Below, piece by piece: positions 35,733 through 44,352 of a stretch of 64,000 bases of DNA; the first letter of the stretch is position 1; each line of letters starts with the position of its first letter. Origin of the DNA: JANQOH01 sp965242575 (GTDB taxonomy: Bacteria > Pseudomonadota > Alphaproteobacteria > UBA7887). The notes beneath the pieces were generated by a model. The model saw nothing but the letters and a program-made list of their open reading frames with translations, searched no databases and had not been told where the DNA came from. The DNA lies in assembly GCA_965242575.1 (NCBI GenBank), contig OZ251461.1, forward strand, positions 1,736,001 to 1,800,000. Direction: 5' to 3'. Position numbers and translations under genes: made by a program.

Positions 35733-36748
35733 GGCGCCGGCTCCGCCGCCCGCGCGTCGCGGTCGCGGTAGGCGCGGACGATGCGCGTCACCAGGTCGTG
35801 GCGCACCACGTCCGATTCCGAGAAGCGGACGACGCGCACGCCCTCCAATGCGCCGGTCGCCTCCAGCGCGTCGCGGAGGCCCGAGCGCGTGTTCGCCGGC
35901 AGGTCGATCTGCGTCAGGTCGCCGGTCACGACCATGCGGGCGTTCTCGCCGATGCGGGTGAGGAACATCTTCATCTGCACCGGGGTGGTGTTCTGCCCCT
36001 CGTCGAGGATGACGAAGGCGTTGGACAGGGTGCGGCCGCGCATGAACGCCAGCGGCGCGATCTCGATCTGCCCGCCGCGCAGGCGGTCGAGCATTCTCTC
36101 CGCCGGCATCATGTCGTGGAAGGCGTCGTAGAGCGGGCGGAAATAGGGGTCGACCTTGTCCTGCACGTCGCCGGGGAGGAAGCCCAGCCGCTCGCCGGAT
36201 TCGACCGCCGGGCGCGACAGGACGATGCGCTCGACCCGGCCGCGCGCCAGCATGGCGACGGCGACGGCGACGGCGAGATAGGTCTTGCCCGTCCCCGCCG
36301 GGCCGATGCCGTACACCAGTTCGCTCTCGCGCAGCGCGCGGACGTAGGCGGCCTGCGCCGGCGAGCGCGGCAGGATGCGCCGCTTCCGCGTCTCCACCAC
36401 GGTCTCGTCGGCGATCAGCGGCGCGGCCGGGCCGGCGGCGGGGGCGGCGGGGGCGGCGCCGCGCGCCATGCGCAGCGCGCCGTCCACCTCCTGCGGGCCG
36501 ACGGGCATGCCGCGCTCCAGCATTCCGTACAGGTCCACCAGCACCGTCCGCGCGCATTGCGCGGCCTCCGCCGGGCCGGAGATCGCGAGGCGGTTGCCGC
36601 GGCTCGCCACCCACACGCCCAGGCTCTGCTCGACGCGGGCGAGGTTGCGGTCGTGCTCGCCGAACAGGGCGCCGAGCAGGGCGTTGTCGTCGAAACTCAG
36701 ATGGAGCGGCGCGGCGGCGGCGCGCGCGGCCTCGCGAACCCTGCTCAA
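35729..36748 (-). CDS. phoH: PhoH family ATPase
   Basis: 339 residues from TTG 36748, which overlaps the miaB stop codon. The Walker A motif is GIGPAGTGKTYLAV (residues ~147-160) and Walker B is AFVILDEGQNTT. Also typical are VLSRPAVESGERLGFLPGD and MVVTGDLTQIDLP. The N-terminal ~110 residues form the KH-like domain of PhoH/PhoL, involved in RNA metabolism. A proline-alanine linker near residue 105 is longer than usual. Confidence 0.93.
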   Translation of the reverse strand: MSRVREAARAAAAPLHLSFDDNALLGALFGEHDRNLARVEQSLGVWVASRGNRLAISGPAEAAQCARTVLVDLYGMLERGMPVGPQEVDGALRMARGAAPAAPAAGPAAPLIADETVVETRKRRILPRSPAQAAYVRALRESELVYGIGPAGTGKTYLAVAVAVAMLARGRVERIVLSRPAVESGERLGFLPGDVQDKVDPYFRPLYDAFHDMMPAERMLDRLRGGQIEIAPLAFMRGRTLSNAFVILDEGQNTTPVQMKMFLTRIGENARMVVTGDLTQIDLPANTRSGLRDALEATGALEGVRVVRFSESDVVRHDLVTRIVRAYRDRDARAAEPAP

Positions 36749-38139
36749 CCCGGCGCCTCCGCCGCCGTCCCCGACAGGCTGTTGGCGCCGGCGGCGGCGA
36801 TCCGGACCGGGGCGAGATCGCCGACCTCGAAGCCGCCGCCGGAGACGTGGACCGCCTGCATGTAGGGGGTCCGCCCGACGAGCTGCCCCGGATGGCGGCC
36901 GGGGCGCTCGAACAGCACCGGCAGCATGCGGCCCACCGCGGCGCGGTCGAAGCGCCGGCGGCTCGCGGCCAGCGCCGCCTGGAGCGCCGCCAGGCGCTCG
37001 CGCGCGGCCTCCTCCGGAACCCGGTCCTCCCGGGCCGCCGCCGGCGTGCCGGGCCGGGGGCTGTATCTGAACGCGAAGGCGCCGGCGAAACCGGCCTCCT
37101 CCGCCAGCGCCAGCGTGTCGGCGAAATCGCGGCCGGTCTCGCCGGGATGGCCGACGATGAAATCCGACGACAGGGCGATGTCGGGGCGCGCGGCGCGCAG
37201 CCGGTCGACGATCCGGAGGTAGTCGCCGCGCGTGTGGCGGCGGTTCATCGCCGCGAGGACGCGGTCGGAGCCCGATTGCACGGGCAGGTGCAGCCAAGGC
37301 ATGAGCTGCGGGATTTCGGCGTGGGCGCGGACCAGCGCCTCGGTCATGTCGACCGGATGCGAGGTGGTGTAGCGCAGGCGGTCGACGCCGTCGATCCGGG
37401 CCAGTTCGGCGATCAGTTCGGCGAGGCCGCGCCCGCCGTCGCGCCAGGCGTTGACGTTCTGGCCCAGCAGGACGATCTCGCGCGCGCCGCCGGCGGCGAG
37501 GCGGCGCGCCTCCGCCGCGACCCGGGCGAGCGGGCGCGATTCCTCGGCGCCGCGGGTGTAGGGGACCACGCAGAAGGCGCAGAACTTGTCGCAGCCCTCC
37601 TGCACGGCGAGGAACGCCGAGGGGCCGGGCGCGGCGCGCTCCTCCGGCAGCGAGTCGAATTTGGAGACGGCGGGGAAGTCGGTGTCGAGCGCCGGCGCGC
37701 CGGCGGCGCGGTGCGCGCGCGCGACCATCTCCGGCAGGCGGTGGTAGCTCCCCGGTCCGAGCACGATGTCGACGAACGGCGCGCGGCGGAGCATCTCGGC
37801 GCCCTCGGCCTGCGCCACGCAGCCGGCGACGGCGAGGATCATGCGTCCGCCGGCGGCGGCCTTCGCCTTTTGCAGGACGCGCAGGCGGCCGAGTTCGGAA
37901 TAGACCTTCTCGCTCGCCTTCTCGCGGATGTGGCAGGTGTTGATCAGCGCCATGTCCGCGTCTTCCGGCGCGGCGGCGGCGCGGTAGCCGAGCGGCGCCA
38001 GCAGCTCCGCCATGCGTTCGGAGTCGTAGACGTTCATCTGGCACCCGTAGGTGCGCAGGTAAAGCGCGCGCCCCGGGGCGCCGGCCTTCGCGCCGGTCGC
38101 GGCCGCCGGAATCCGGCCTTCGCGCCGCTCGGGCGCCAT
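36745..38139 (-). CDS. miaB: tRNA-2-methylthio-N6-isopentenyladenosine synthase
   Basis: 464 residues. A radical SAM methylthiotransferase acting on A37 of tRNA. The N-terminal MTTase domain has its three cluster cysteines (Cys33 in YGCQMN, Cys69 in INTCH, Cys107 in AGCVAQ). The radical SAM motif is EGCDKFCAFC (Cys183, 187 and 190), and a C-terminal TRAM domain begins near residue 385. ATG 38139. First gene of the five-gene operon ending in lnt. Confidence 0.96.
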   Translation of the reverse strand: MAPERREGRIPAAATGAKAGAPGRALYLRTYGCQMNVYDSERMAELLAPLGYRAAAAPEDADMALINTCHIREKASEKVYSELGRLRVLQKAKAAAGGRMILAVAGCVAQAEGAEMLRRAPFVDIVLGPGSYHRLPEMVARAHRAAGAPALDTDFPAVSKFDSLPEERAAPGPSAFLAVQEGCDKFCAFCVVPYTRGAEESRPLARVAAEARRLAAGGAREIVLLGQNVNAWRDGGRGLAELIAELARIDGVDRLRYTTSHPVDMTEALVRAHAEIPQLMPWLHLPVQSGSDRVLAAMNRRHTRGDYLRIVDRLRAARPDIALSSDFIVGHPGETGRDFADTLALAEEAGFAGAFAFRYSPRPGTPAAAREDRVPEEAARERLAALQAALAASRRRFDRAAVGRMLPVLFERPGRHPGQLVGRTPYMQAVHVSGGGFEVGDLAPVRIAAAGANSLSGTAAEAPG

Positions 38140-38152
38140 CGCGGACTCGGGT

Positions 38153-38452
38153 TTAATTCGTCGCTATCCCGATCATGGAGGCCACCAGCCCGATCATGGC
38201 GGCGATGAGGGTTATCGCCGCAGTGGCCACGATGCCGGCCAGCCAGCGCATTGTCTTCGCCTCCTTGCTTTCGACCGCGGTCCTGACGCTTTCGACCATC
38301 GTCTTGACCTCGGCTACGTCCTCGCGCGTGGCCATGTGCTCGAGCTTCGCCTCGATCCTGGCCAGGCGCTCTCCGTGGCCGGAGCCGCCTCCGCCGCCGC
38401 CGGACGACGGCGCGGGCGTTATGGGTACGACGTTTTCGCGGCCGTCGTTCAT
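38153..38452 (-). CDS. Small coiled-coil protein with a C-terminal membrane helix
   Basis: 99 residues from ATG 38452, which overlaps the previous stop as ATGA. A Gly-rich stretch (SSGGGGGGSG) leads to a charged helix (ERLARIEAKLEHMATREDVA, EVKTMVESVRTAVESKEAK) and then a hydrophobic C-terminal segment (about residues 68-95, WLAGIVATAAITLIAAMIGL) that should span the membrane. The layout is reminiscent of XhlA-like phage lysis accessories and DUF1640-type proteins, but I claim no function. This and its partner are less GC-rich than the flanks and separate miaB from olsA. Confidence 0.6.
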   Translation of the reverse strand: MNDGRENVVPITPAPSSGGGGGGSGHGERLARIEAKLEHMATREDVAEVKTMVESVRTAVESKEAKTMRWLAGIVATAAITLIAAMIGLVASMIGIATN

Positions 38453-38715
38453 TCTCGCGTCCGCCATTCTTCGATGTTGTCCCACAAGGCGCGGTCGAAA
38501 ACCCCGTAATATTGGTCTATCTTGACGACCATGCCGGTATTCCCGGACGTTCCGTCGATCCCGATCTCATCGCAGACGTCCGCGCAGGTTCTTTTTTCGC
38601 TCGCGACCGCCCAGACGGCGTCCGCCACCACCTCGTATTTGTCCGGGAAGGCGCGCGTCACCGCCTCCCGCGTTACGGGAGACCGCGGCGGAAGAACGAT
38701 AAGATAGGAGTTCAC
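38449..38715 (-). CDS. Small hypothetical protein, first gene of a two-gene cassette
   Basis: 88 residues from GTG 38715 (NSYLIVLPPRSPVTREAV...). An upstream in-frame ATG at 38787 would add 24 residues that look like read-through of olsA-side sequence and is not favoured. The protein has an alpha-beta pattern: YLIVLPP strand, a helix, YEVVADAVWAVASEKRTCAD, then TGMVVKIDQYYGVFDRALWD. No family recognised. Its stop overlaps the start of the membrane-helix protein, so the pair is translationally coupled. Base composition suggests acquisition by transfer. Confidence 0.6.
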   Translation of the reverse strand: MNSYLIVLPPRSPVTREAVTRAFPDKYEVVADAVWAVASEKRTCADVCDEIGIDGTSGNTGMVVKIDQYYGVFDRALWDNIEEWRTRE

Positions 38716-38797
38716 CGGTCGCTCGCCCCTTTCCACGCCATCGGTTCGCGCCGCCGCCCGGGGCGCCGCGTCCAGTTCAACATACATCGGCCGCCGG

Positions 38798-39613
38798 TCA
38801 AGGTCCTTGCCGGGGCGCGGGGCCGCGGCCGGCGAGCAGCGCGGACAGGCCCTCGGCGACCGTCGCCTCGCACGCCCTGGCCAGCGCCTTGCGCGAGCCG
38901 TGGGCGTCGAGCGTCGCCGGCTCGTGGAGCCAGACGTCGACGCGCATCCGGCCCAGGCCCAGCAGGCGCCACAGGTGGCTCATCAGCCCGGTGTCGCCGT
39001 ACCAGGCGATCCACGGGCGTTCGCGGCGGCTCATCGGCAGGCCCTCATGGGCGGCGTAGGCGAGCGTCACCGGCTGCACCGCGAGCGGACGCCCGCCCAC
39101 CGGGCGCCGCGCCACGGCGAAGAAGGTGCTGTTGAACGGCAGCACGCGGTTGCCGTCGCCGCTGGTGCCCTCGGGGAACAGGATCAGGCTGTCGCCGGCC
39201 TCCAGGCGGCGGCGCATCTCGTCGCGGTGACGGTCGCTGCGGCTGGCGCGGCGGACGACGAAGACCGAGCGCGCGAGCTTCGCCAGCAGCCCGAACAGCG
39301 GCCAGGTCGCGACCTCCGCCTTGGCGACGAAGGAGGCGTCGAGCACGCGGGAGAGGACCACGATGTCCGCCCACGAGGCGTGGTTGCAGACGTAGAGAGT
39401 CGGCGGCGGGCTCGGCGGCGCGCCGAGCACCCGGACGTCGATCCCCGCCGCGGCGCCGACGCCGCGGTGGTAGAGGCGGGGGATCCGGCGCGCGAGGCGC
39501 ATCCCGAACGCCAGCGCGAACGCCTGGACCGGAAGCAGCGCGGCCGTCCACGCCAGCAGCGCCAGCGCGACGGCGCCGGCGCGCAGGTGCGGGAAGGGGT
39601 CGAACGGCGTCAA
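38798..39613 (-). CDS. olsA: Lyso-ornithine lipid O-acyltransferase (PlsC family)
   Basis: 271 residues from TTG 39613, overlapping the olsB stop. A hydrophobic N terminus is followed by PlsC acyltransferase motifs: CNHASWADIVVLS (NHxxxxD) and LILFPEGTSGDGN (FPEGT). Coupling to the OlsB-type gene identifies it as OlsA, which adds the second acyl chain to lyso-ornithine lipid. If the pairing misleads, it would be a general 1-acylglycerol-3-phosphate acyltransferase. Acts at the inner membrane. Confidence 0.87.
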   Translation of the reverse strand: MTPFDPFPHLRAGAVALALLAWTAALLPVQAFALAFGMRLARRIPRLYHRGVGAAAGIDVRVLGAPPSPPPTLYVCNHASWADIVVLSRVLDASFVAKAEVATWPLFGLLAKLARSVFVVRRASRSDRHRDEMRRRLEAGDSLILFPEGTSGDGNRVLPFNSTFFAVARRPVGGRPLAVQPVTLAYAAHEGLPMSRRERPWIAWYGDTGLMSHLWRLLGLGRMRVDVWLHEPATLDAHGSRKALARACEATVAEGLSALLAGRGPAPRQGP

Positions 39614-40422
39614 ACGGCGAGCGGCGAATGGCCGTAATGCTGGAGGTAGCGCGCGGTCACGAGCGCCGTCTTCACCACGATGCAGACGTCGGTGGAGCGG
39701 AACTGCCGGTCGATGACGGCGCCGTCGCCGACGAAGCCGCCGAGGCGCAGGTAGCCCTTGATCAACGGCGGCAGCGCCAGCCGGGCGGCGCGCGCGTCGA
39801 CCTCCCCGGCGGCCAGGCGGTCCATGGGGACGCGCAGCGCCGGGAGCGCGCGCGGGCGCAGCTCCGGCGGCGCGATGTGGCGGTGGTGGAGGTAGGCCAG
39901 CGGGGTCGCCAGCCGCTCCGCGTCGGTCCCGGGAATGCTGGCGCAGCCGAACATGATCTTCACGTCGTGGTGGAAGACGTAGGCGGCGATGCCGCGCCAC
40001 ATCAGCGCCACGGTGGCGCGGTTGCGGTATTCGCGGTCGACACAGGACCGCCCGAGCTCCATGATCTCGCCGCGCGTCGCCAGCAGCGGGGCGATGTCGT
40101 ATTCGGCGGCGGTGTAGAACCCGCTGCGCGCCTCGGCGACGCTGCGCCGGTTGAGGCGGTAGGTGCCGACGATGGAGGCGCGCGGGTGCGGCCGGTCGCG
40201 GTCGATCGCCAGCAGGTGGTCCCAATGCGGGTCGAACGCGTCGATGTCGCGCCGGGCGCGGGCGCTCTCGGCGTCGGCCACCGCGTCCATCTCCTCGTAG
40301 AAGACGCGGTAGCGCAGCGCCTGCGCCGCCTCGACCTCGGCGGCGGACCGAGCGAGGCGCACCTCCAGCGCGCCGGCGTGGATGTCGCCGAACGGCCCGT
40401 CGAAGGTTTCGGCGGCGCTCAC
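39610..40422 (-). CDS. olsB: L-ornithine N(alpha)-acyltransferase (GNAT-like)
   Basis: 270 residues from GTG 40422. Features of the OlsB group: RYRVFYEEMDA near residue 40, DAFDPHWDHLLAIDR, GTYRLNRRSVAE, FYTAAEYDIAPLL, MELGRSCVDREYRNRATVAL and LPPLIKGYLRLGGFVGDGAV, ending in a VCIVVKT block. It transfers a 3-hydroxyacyl chain from ACP to ornithine, the first step of phosphorus-free ornithine lipids, which replace phospholipids under phosphate limitation or stress. Coupled to olsA; fur stands just upstream. Confidence 0.9.
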   Translation of the reverse strand: MSAAETFDGPFGDIHAGALEVRLARSAAEVEAAQALRYRVFYEEMDAVADAESARARRDIDAFDPHWDHLLAIDRDRPHPRASIVGTYRLNRRSVAEARSGFYTAAEYDIAPLLATRGEIMELGRSCVDREYRNRATVALMWRGIAAYVFHHDVKIMFGCASIPGTDAERLATPLAYLHHRHIAPPELRPRALPALRVPMDRLAAGEVDARAARLALPPLIKGYLRLGGFVGDGAVIDRQFRSTDVCIVVKTALVTARYLQHYGHSPLAV

Positions 40423-40455
40423 CGGAGTCGCTCCGGGGGCCGGCGGGCATGGCGG

Positions 40456-40884
40456 TCAGGCATCGTCCTTTCCGACCGGTTCGCCGTAGAGCTCGAGCCG
40501 GTGGTCGATCAGGCGGTAGCCGAGCCGGGCGGCGACCTCGGTCTGGAGCCGTTCGATCTCGTCGTCGCGGAATTCGATGACCTTGCCCGACGAGACGTCG
40601 ATCAGGTGGTCGTGGTGGTCGGAGCCCGCCTCTTCGTAGCGGGCGCGGCCGCGGCCGAAATCGTGGCGCTCCAGCACGCCGGCCTCCTCGAACAGGCGGA
40701 CGGTGCGATAGACGGTCGCCATGCTGATGCGCGGGTCGACGCGCGCGGCGCGGCGGAAGACGGCGTTGGCGTCCGGATGGTCGTCGGATTCCGACACGAC
40801 GCGGGCGATGATCCGGCGCTGCCCGGTCATCCTCAGGCCCTTGTCGATGCACAGGCGCTCGATTCGCGAGGGTCTCGGACTCAT
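40456..40884 (-). CDS. fur: Ferric uptake regulator family protein (Fur)
   Basis: 142 residues. Winged-helix region GLRMTGQRRIIARVV and RISMATVYRTVRLFEEAGVL; metal-binding and dimer region SDHHDHLIDVSSGKVIEF with HHDH. The second zinc-type CxxC pair of classical Fur is not seen, as in many alphaproteobacterial Fur/Mur proteins, so it may sense manganese or heme-iron status. ATG 40884 is preferred over GTG 40905, seven codons upstream, because a purine-rich site (GGACGGGGCGGAACGGGG) precedes it. Confidence 0.92.
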   Translation of the reverse strand: MSPRPSRIERLCIDKGLRMTGQRRIIARVVSESDDHPDANAVFRRAARVDPRISMATVYRTVRLFEEAGVLERHDFGRGRARYEEAGSDHHDHLIDVSSGKVIEFRDDEIERLQTEVAARLGYRLIDHRLELYGEPVGKDDA

Positions 40885-40969
40885 CCCCGTTCCGCCCCGT
40901 CCCACGCGCCGGAAACCGGCCGCCCCGAACCGATCATACGGCGCGCCCGCGGTCCGGGCAACCGCGCGG

Positions 40970-42088
40970 TCAACCGCCGCCCGGCGGCGCCGCGCGCGCC
41001 GACTTGGCGGCGAGGTAGCGGGCGTTGTGCCGGTTGGCGGGAACGCGGTGCGGCACGCGCTCCGCCACCTCGACGCCGCCGCGCCGCAGCCCGGCGACCT
41101 TCTCCGGGTTGTCGGTCATCAGGCGCACGCGGGGGAAGCCCAGCTGGCGCAGCATTTCCGCCGCGGCGCGGTAGTCGCGCTCGTCGGCCTCGAAGCCGAG
41201 CGTCTCGTTGGCGTCGAAGGTGTCGAGGCCCCGATCCTGCAATTCGTAGGCGCGCAGCTTGTTGACGAGGCCGATGCCGCGGCCCTCCTGCGCGAGGTAG
41301 AGGACGACGCCGGCGCCGGCCTCGGCGATGCGGCGAATCGCCCCCCGCAACTGGCCGCCGCAATCGCAGCGCAGACTCTCCGCCAGGTCGCCGGTGAAGC
41401 ATTGCGAGTGGATGCGGGCGAGCACGGGCGCCGCGCCGTCGGGCGCGCCGACGACGATGGCGAGGTGCTCGGGGCCGCCGTCGCCGGGGCGGAAGGCCAC
41501 GATGTCCGCATGCTCGGCGCCGGCGAGGGGAACCCGCGCCGACCCGACGCGCGCGAGCGCGCCAGCCGCCGCGCGGTCCTCGGCGAGGTCCGCCAGCGCG
41601 ACCTGCGCGAGGCCGCGCGCGGCCTCCGGCTTCACGGTCTTGACGACGGCCGCCGGCAGCAGGCCGGCGCGCCGGGCGAGCGCCACCGCGCCGGCGTCGC
41701 GGGCATGCGCCACGGCGGAGCGGACGCCGCGCGCGCCGGCGCCGGCGGTCGGGTCGGCGGTCGGGTCGGCGAGCGCGCGAATGGCGGCCGGGTCGAGCGG
41801 CGCCGGCAATTCCAGAACGGCGGCGGGTCCGGCGGCGGCGCGGCCGAGCGCCCGCGCGCGCCGCGCCGTAACGGCGAGGCGGACGGCCCCGCCGGCAAGC
41901 GCGGCGAACCGCGCGAGCCGGTCCGCGTCGGCGAATTCCGCCGCCAGCGCCGCGGTCGCCTCCGCGCCGCCATCGCGTATCGCCGCCGCGCCGCCGCGCC
42001 GCAGGTCGCCGACCGCGCGGCCGATGGCGATGACGGCGCTTGCCGGCTCCGCGCCGGACGGCGGGCGGTCGGTCCGATTGTGGTTCAC
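40970..42088 (-). CDS. ribA: GTP cyclohydrolase II with divergent N-terminal domain
   Basis: 372 residues. The C-terminal ~210 residues carry the GCH-II core: the zinc cysteines in CFTGDLAESLRCDCGGQL, LYLAQEGRGIGLVNKLRAY, and TDNPEKVAGLRRGGVEV. It opens GTP to start riboflavin synthesis. The first ~160 residues are alanine-rich and poorly conserved and probably correspond to the degenerate RibB-like domain found in related alphaproteobacterial proteins. ATG 42088. It is divergent from the response-regulator gene. Confidence 0.9.
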   Translation of the reverse strand: MNHNRTDRPPSGAEPASAVIAIGRAVGDLRRGGAAAIRDGGAEATAALAAEFADADRLARFAALAGGAVRLAVTARRARALGRAAAGPAAVLELPAPLDPAAIRALADPTADPTAGAGARGVRSAVAHARDAGAVALARRAGLLPAAVVKTVKPEAARGLAQVALADLAEDRAAAGALARVGSARVPLAGAEHADIVAFRPGDGGPEHLAIVVGAPDGAAPVLARIHSQCFTGDLAESLRCDCGGQLRGAIRRIAEAGAGVVLYLAQEGRGIGLVNKLRAYELQDRGLDTFDANETLGFEADERDYRAAAEMLRQLGFPRVRLMTDNPEKVAGLRRGGVEVAERVPHRVPANRHNARYLAAKSARAAPPGGG

Positions 42089-42225
42089 GCCCCGCGCCCC
42101 CTGGCGCCGCCTCGTCCCCGGCGGCCGCGCCCCTTATACCCCGCGCGGCGCGGCGCGCCACCCCTTGCCGGGCGCCGCCGGCCCGATACACTGCGCCGGA
42201 ACGGAGTCCCGGAGGACGGTCGCGG

Positions 42226-42921
42226 ATGGGCGGCGGCGCGGCGAAGCGCATTCTCGTCGTCGAGGACGACGAACCGCTGCGGGAATCGCTCGTCGAGCAG
42301 CTGCGGCTGCACGAGGAGTTCGACACCGCCGAGGCGGCGACCGGAGCGCTGGCGCTGGAGCTGGCGGAGCGCGAGCGGTTCGATCTGGTCCTGCTCGACG
42401 TCCGGCTGCCGGACATGGACGGGCGCGAGGTCTGCCGCCTGCTGCGCCGCCGCGGGTTCAAGGCGCCCGTCGTCATCCTCAGCGCGGCCGGCGCCGACGC
42501 CGACGCCATACTCGGCCTTGACTCGGGGGCCAACGACTACGTCGCCAAGCCGTTCCGGCTGGGCGTGCTGCTGGCGCGCATCCGCGCGCAATTGCGCCAG
42601 CACGAACTCAGCGACGACGCGGTGCTCGCCATCGGCCCCTACGACTTCCGCCCCGGCGCCAGGACGCTGGCGGAGACGGGGACGGGCCGGAAGATCCGCC
42701 TCACCGAGAAGGAGGCGGCGATTCTGAAATACCTCTACCGCGCCGGCGGCGGGGCGGTGGGCCGCGCCGTCCTGCTCGACGAAGTGTGGGGCTACAACGC
42801 CGCCGTCGACACCCACACGCTGGAGACCCACGTCTATCGCCTGCGCCAGAAGATCGAGGCCGACCCGTCGGACGCCCGCATCGTCGTCACCGAGCCCGGA
42901 GGCTACCGGCTGGCGCGGTGA
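42226..42921 (+). CDS. OmpR-family response regulator, orphan
   Basis: 231 residues. Receiver domain with RILVVEDDEPLRESL, phospho-acceptor Asp58 in LVLLDVRLPDMDG, Thr/Ser switch in VILSAAGA and Lys in DYVAKPFR. The C-terminal winged-helix domain reads LTEKEAAILKYLYRAGGGAV, LLDEVWGYN and THTLETHVYRLRQKIE. No sensor kinase lies next to it. A GGAGG ribosome site stands upstream of ATG 42226. Targets unknown. Confidence 0.92.
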   Translation: MGGGAAKRILVVEDDEPLRESLVEQLRLHEEFDTAEAATGALALELAERERFDLVLLDVRLPDMDGREVCRLLRRRGFKAPVVILSAAGADADAILGLDSGANDYVAKPFRLGVLLARIRAQLRQHELSDDAVLAIGPYDFRPGARTLAETGTGRKIRLTEKEAAILKYLYRAGGGAVGRAVLLDEVWGYNAAVDTHTLETHVYRLRQKIEADPSDARIVVTEPGGYRLAR

Positions 42922-43358
42922 CGGCGCCGGGGGCCCGTCCCGGATTCTCCGGACAATTCCGGTTCGAGGGGCGCCGCGCCGCGTTCCCGGCGATTTGCGC
43001 GAATCGCGCGGCCGGGCGCGGACCGGACCAGGAAGCTCGCTTGCCGGCCCGCCCGGCCTGCGATATGGAGGGCGCGGATTGCGCCGCCGCGTCCGGCGCG
43101 AGCGCCGTTCGAAAAGGAGCGAGCGCATGACCCCGGAGGTCGTCGGTACTAATCGGCGTCGTCCTGGCGGGATCGTAAAGTTCATTCGGCGCGCGACCGC
43201 TCTCGCGGCGTCGCCGGGCTTCGCCGGCGCATGGCCCGCCTGGAAGGGTTGCTCAGGGGATGCGCCGGAAGGAAACCGGGATCGGGCGCTCGTCGATCGC
43301 GCCGCGGACGCCGAACCGGGAAGGATACGCGATGGCGCATGACACCGGAGAACCGACC
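42922..43358. other. 437-base intergenic stretch before the nucleoside transporter genes
   Basis: No supported gene. Short open frames exist on both strands but have no ribosome site or recognisable peptide. I looked for a purine-type riboswitch because the downstream genes encode a nucleoside importer and saw no convincing three-way junction. A promoter for the ABC operon presumably lies here; no clear -35/-10 pair was found. Confidence 0.5.
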
Positions 43359-44348
43359 ATGACACGCAGAATCGCCGCCGCGCTGGCGGCGCTGGCGTTC
43401 GCGGCCGCCGCGGGAGCGGCGCAGGCGCAGGACTTCGCCCCGGCCATCGTCTACGACATGGGCGGCAAGTTTGACAAATCGTTCAACGAAGCCGCCTGGA
43501 GCGGCGCCGAGCGCTTCGAGGCCGAGACCGGGATCGCCTATCGCGAGTTCGAGGTGACCAACCCGTCGATGCGCGAACAGGCGATCCGCAACATGGCGCG
43601 GCGCGGCGCGGCCATCGTCGTCGCCATGGGCTTCGCGCAGGCGGCGGCGGTCGAGACCGTGGCGCGCGAGTTCCCCGGCGCCAAGTTCACCCTCATCGAC
43701 ATGAAGGTGGACCTGCCGAACGTCCAATCGGTGATTTTCGAGGAGCACGAGGGCTCGTTCCTCGTCGGCGTCGCCGCGGCGCTCGCCTCGAAAACCGGGC
43801 GGATCGGCTTCGTCGGCGGCATGGACATCCCGCTGATCCGCAAATTCGCCCTCGGTTACGTCGAGGGCGCGCGCTACGCGAACCCCGGCGTCGAGGTCCT
43901 CCAGAACATGACCGGCGCCACGCCCGCGGCGTGGAGCGACCCGACCAGGGGCGGCGAGCTGGCGCGCAGCCAGTTCGACCGCGGCGCCGACGTGATTTAC
44001 GCCGCCGCCGGCGGCACCGGCCTCGGCGTGTACCAGGCCGCCAGGGACTCCGGCAAACTCGCCATCGGCGTCGACAGCAACCAGAACTACCTCCACCCCG
44101 GGACCATGCTGACCTCCATGGTCAAACGGGTGGACGTGGCGGTGTACGAGGCCTTCATGACCGCCCGCGACGGCCGCTGGACGCCGGGCGTGCGCGTTCT
44201 CGGCCTCGCCGAGGACGGCGTCGGCTGGGCGCTCGACGAATACAACCGCGATCTCGTCACCGCCGAAATGGAGGCCGCGGTCGAGCAGGCACGGCGCGAC
44301 ATCATCTCCGGCGCCATCGTCGTGACCGATTACACCGCGCAGCGGTAG
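43359..44348 (+). CDS. BMP-family periplasmic substrate-binding protein (nucleoside importer)
   Basis: 329 residues. Sec signal peptide (MTRRIAAALAALAFAAAAGA, cleavage after AQA) with no lipobox, so soluble in the periplasm rather than a lipoprotein like many BMP proteins. BMP/Med family blocks: PAIVYDMGGKFDKSFNEAAW, EREFP-like VAREFPGAKFTLIDM, GFVGGMDIPLIRKFALGYVE, GADVIYAAAGGTGLGVYQAA, SNQNYLHPGTMLTSMVKRVD. ATG 43359 with GGAG upstream; ATG 43332 is an alternative. It delivers nucleosides to the permease pair encoded downstream. Confidence 0.92.
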   Translation: MTRRIAAALAALAFAAAAGAAQAQDFAPAIVYDMGGKFDKSFNEAAWSGAERFEAETGIAYREFEVTNPSMREQAIRNMARRGAAIVVAMGFAQAAAVETVAREFPGAKFTLIDMKVDLPNVQSVIFEEHEGSFLVGVAAALASKTGRIGFVGGMDIPLIRKFALGYVEGARYANPGVEVLQNMTGATPAAWSDPTRGGELARSQFDRGADVIYAAAGGTGLGVYQAARDSGKLAIGVDSNQNYLHPGTMLTSMVKRVDVAVYEAFMTARDGRWTPGVRVLGLAEDGVGWALDEYNRDLVTAEMEAAVEQARRDIISGAIVVTDYTAQR

Positions 44349-44352
44349 CGCC

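Noticed and set aside
42922..43358. Purine or other riboswitch before the nucleoside importer
   Set aside because: No recognisable aptamer core or three-way junction; only function of the downstream genes suggested it.
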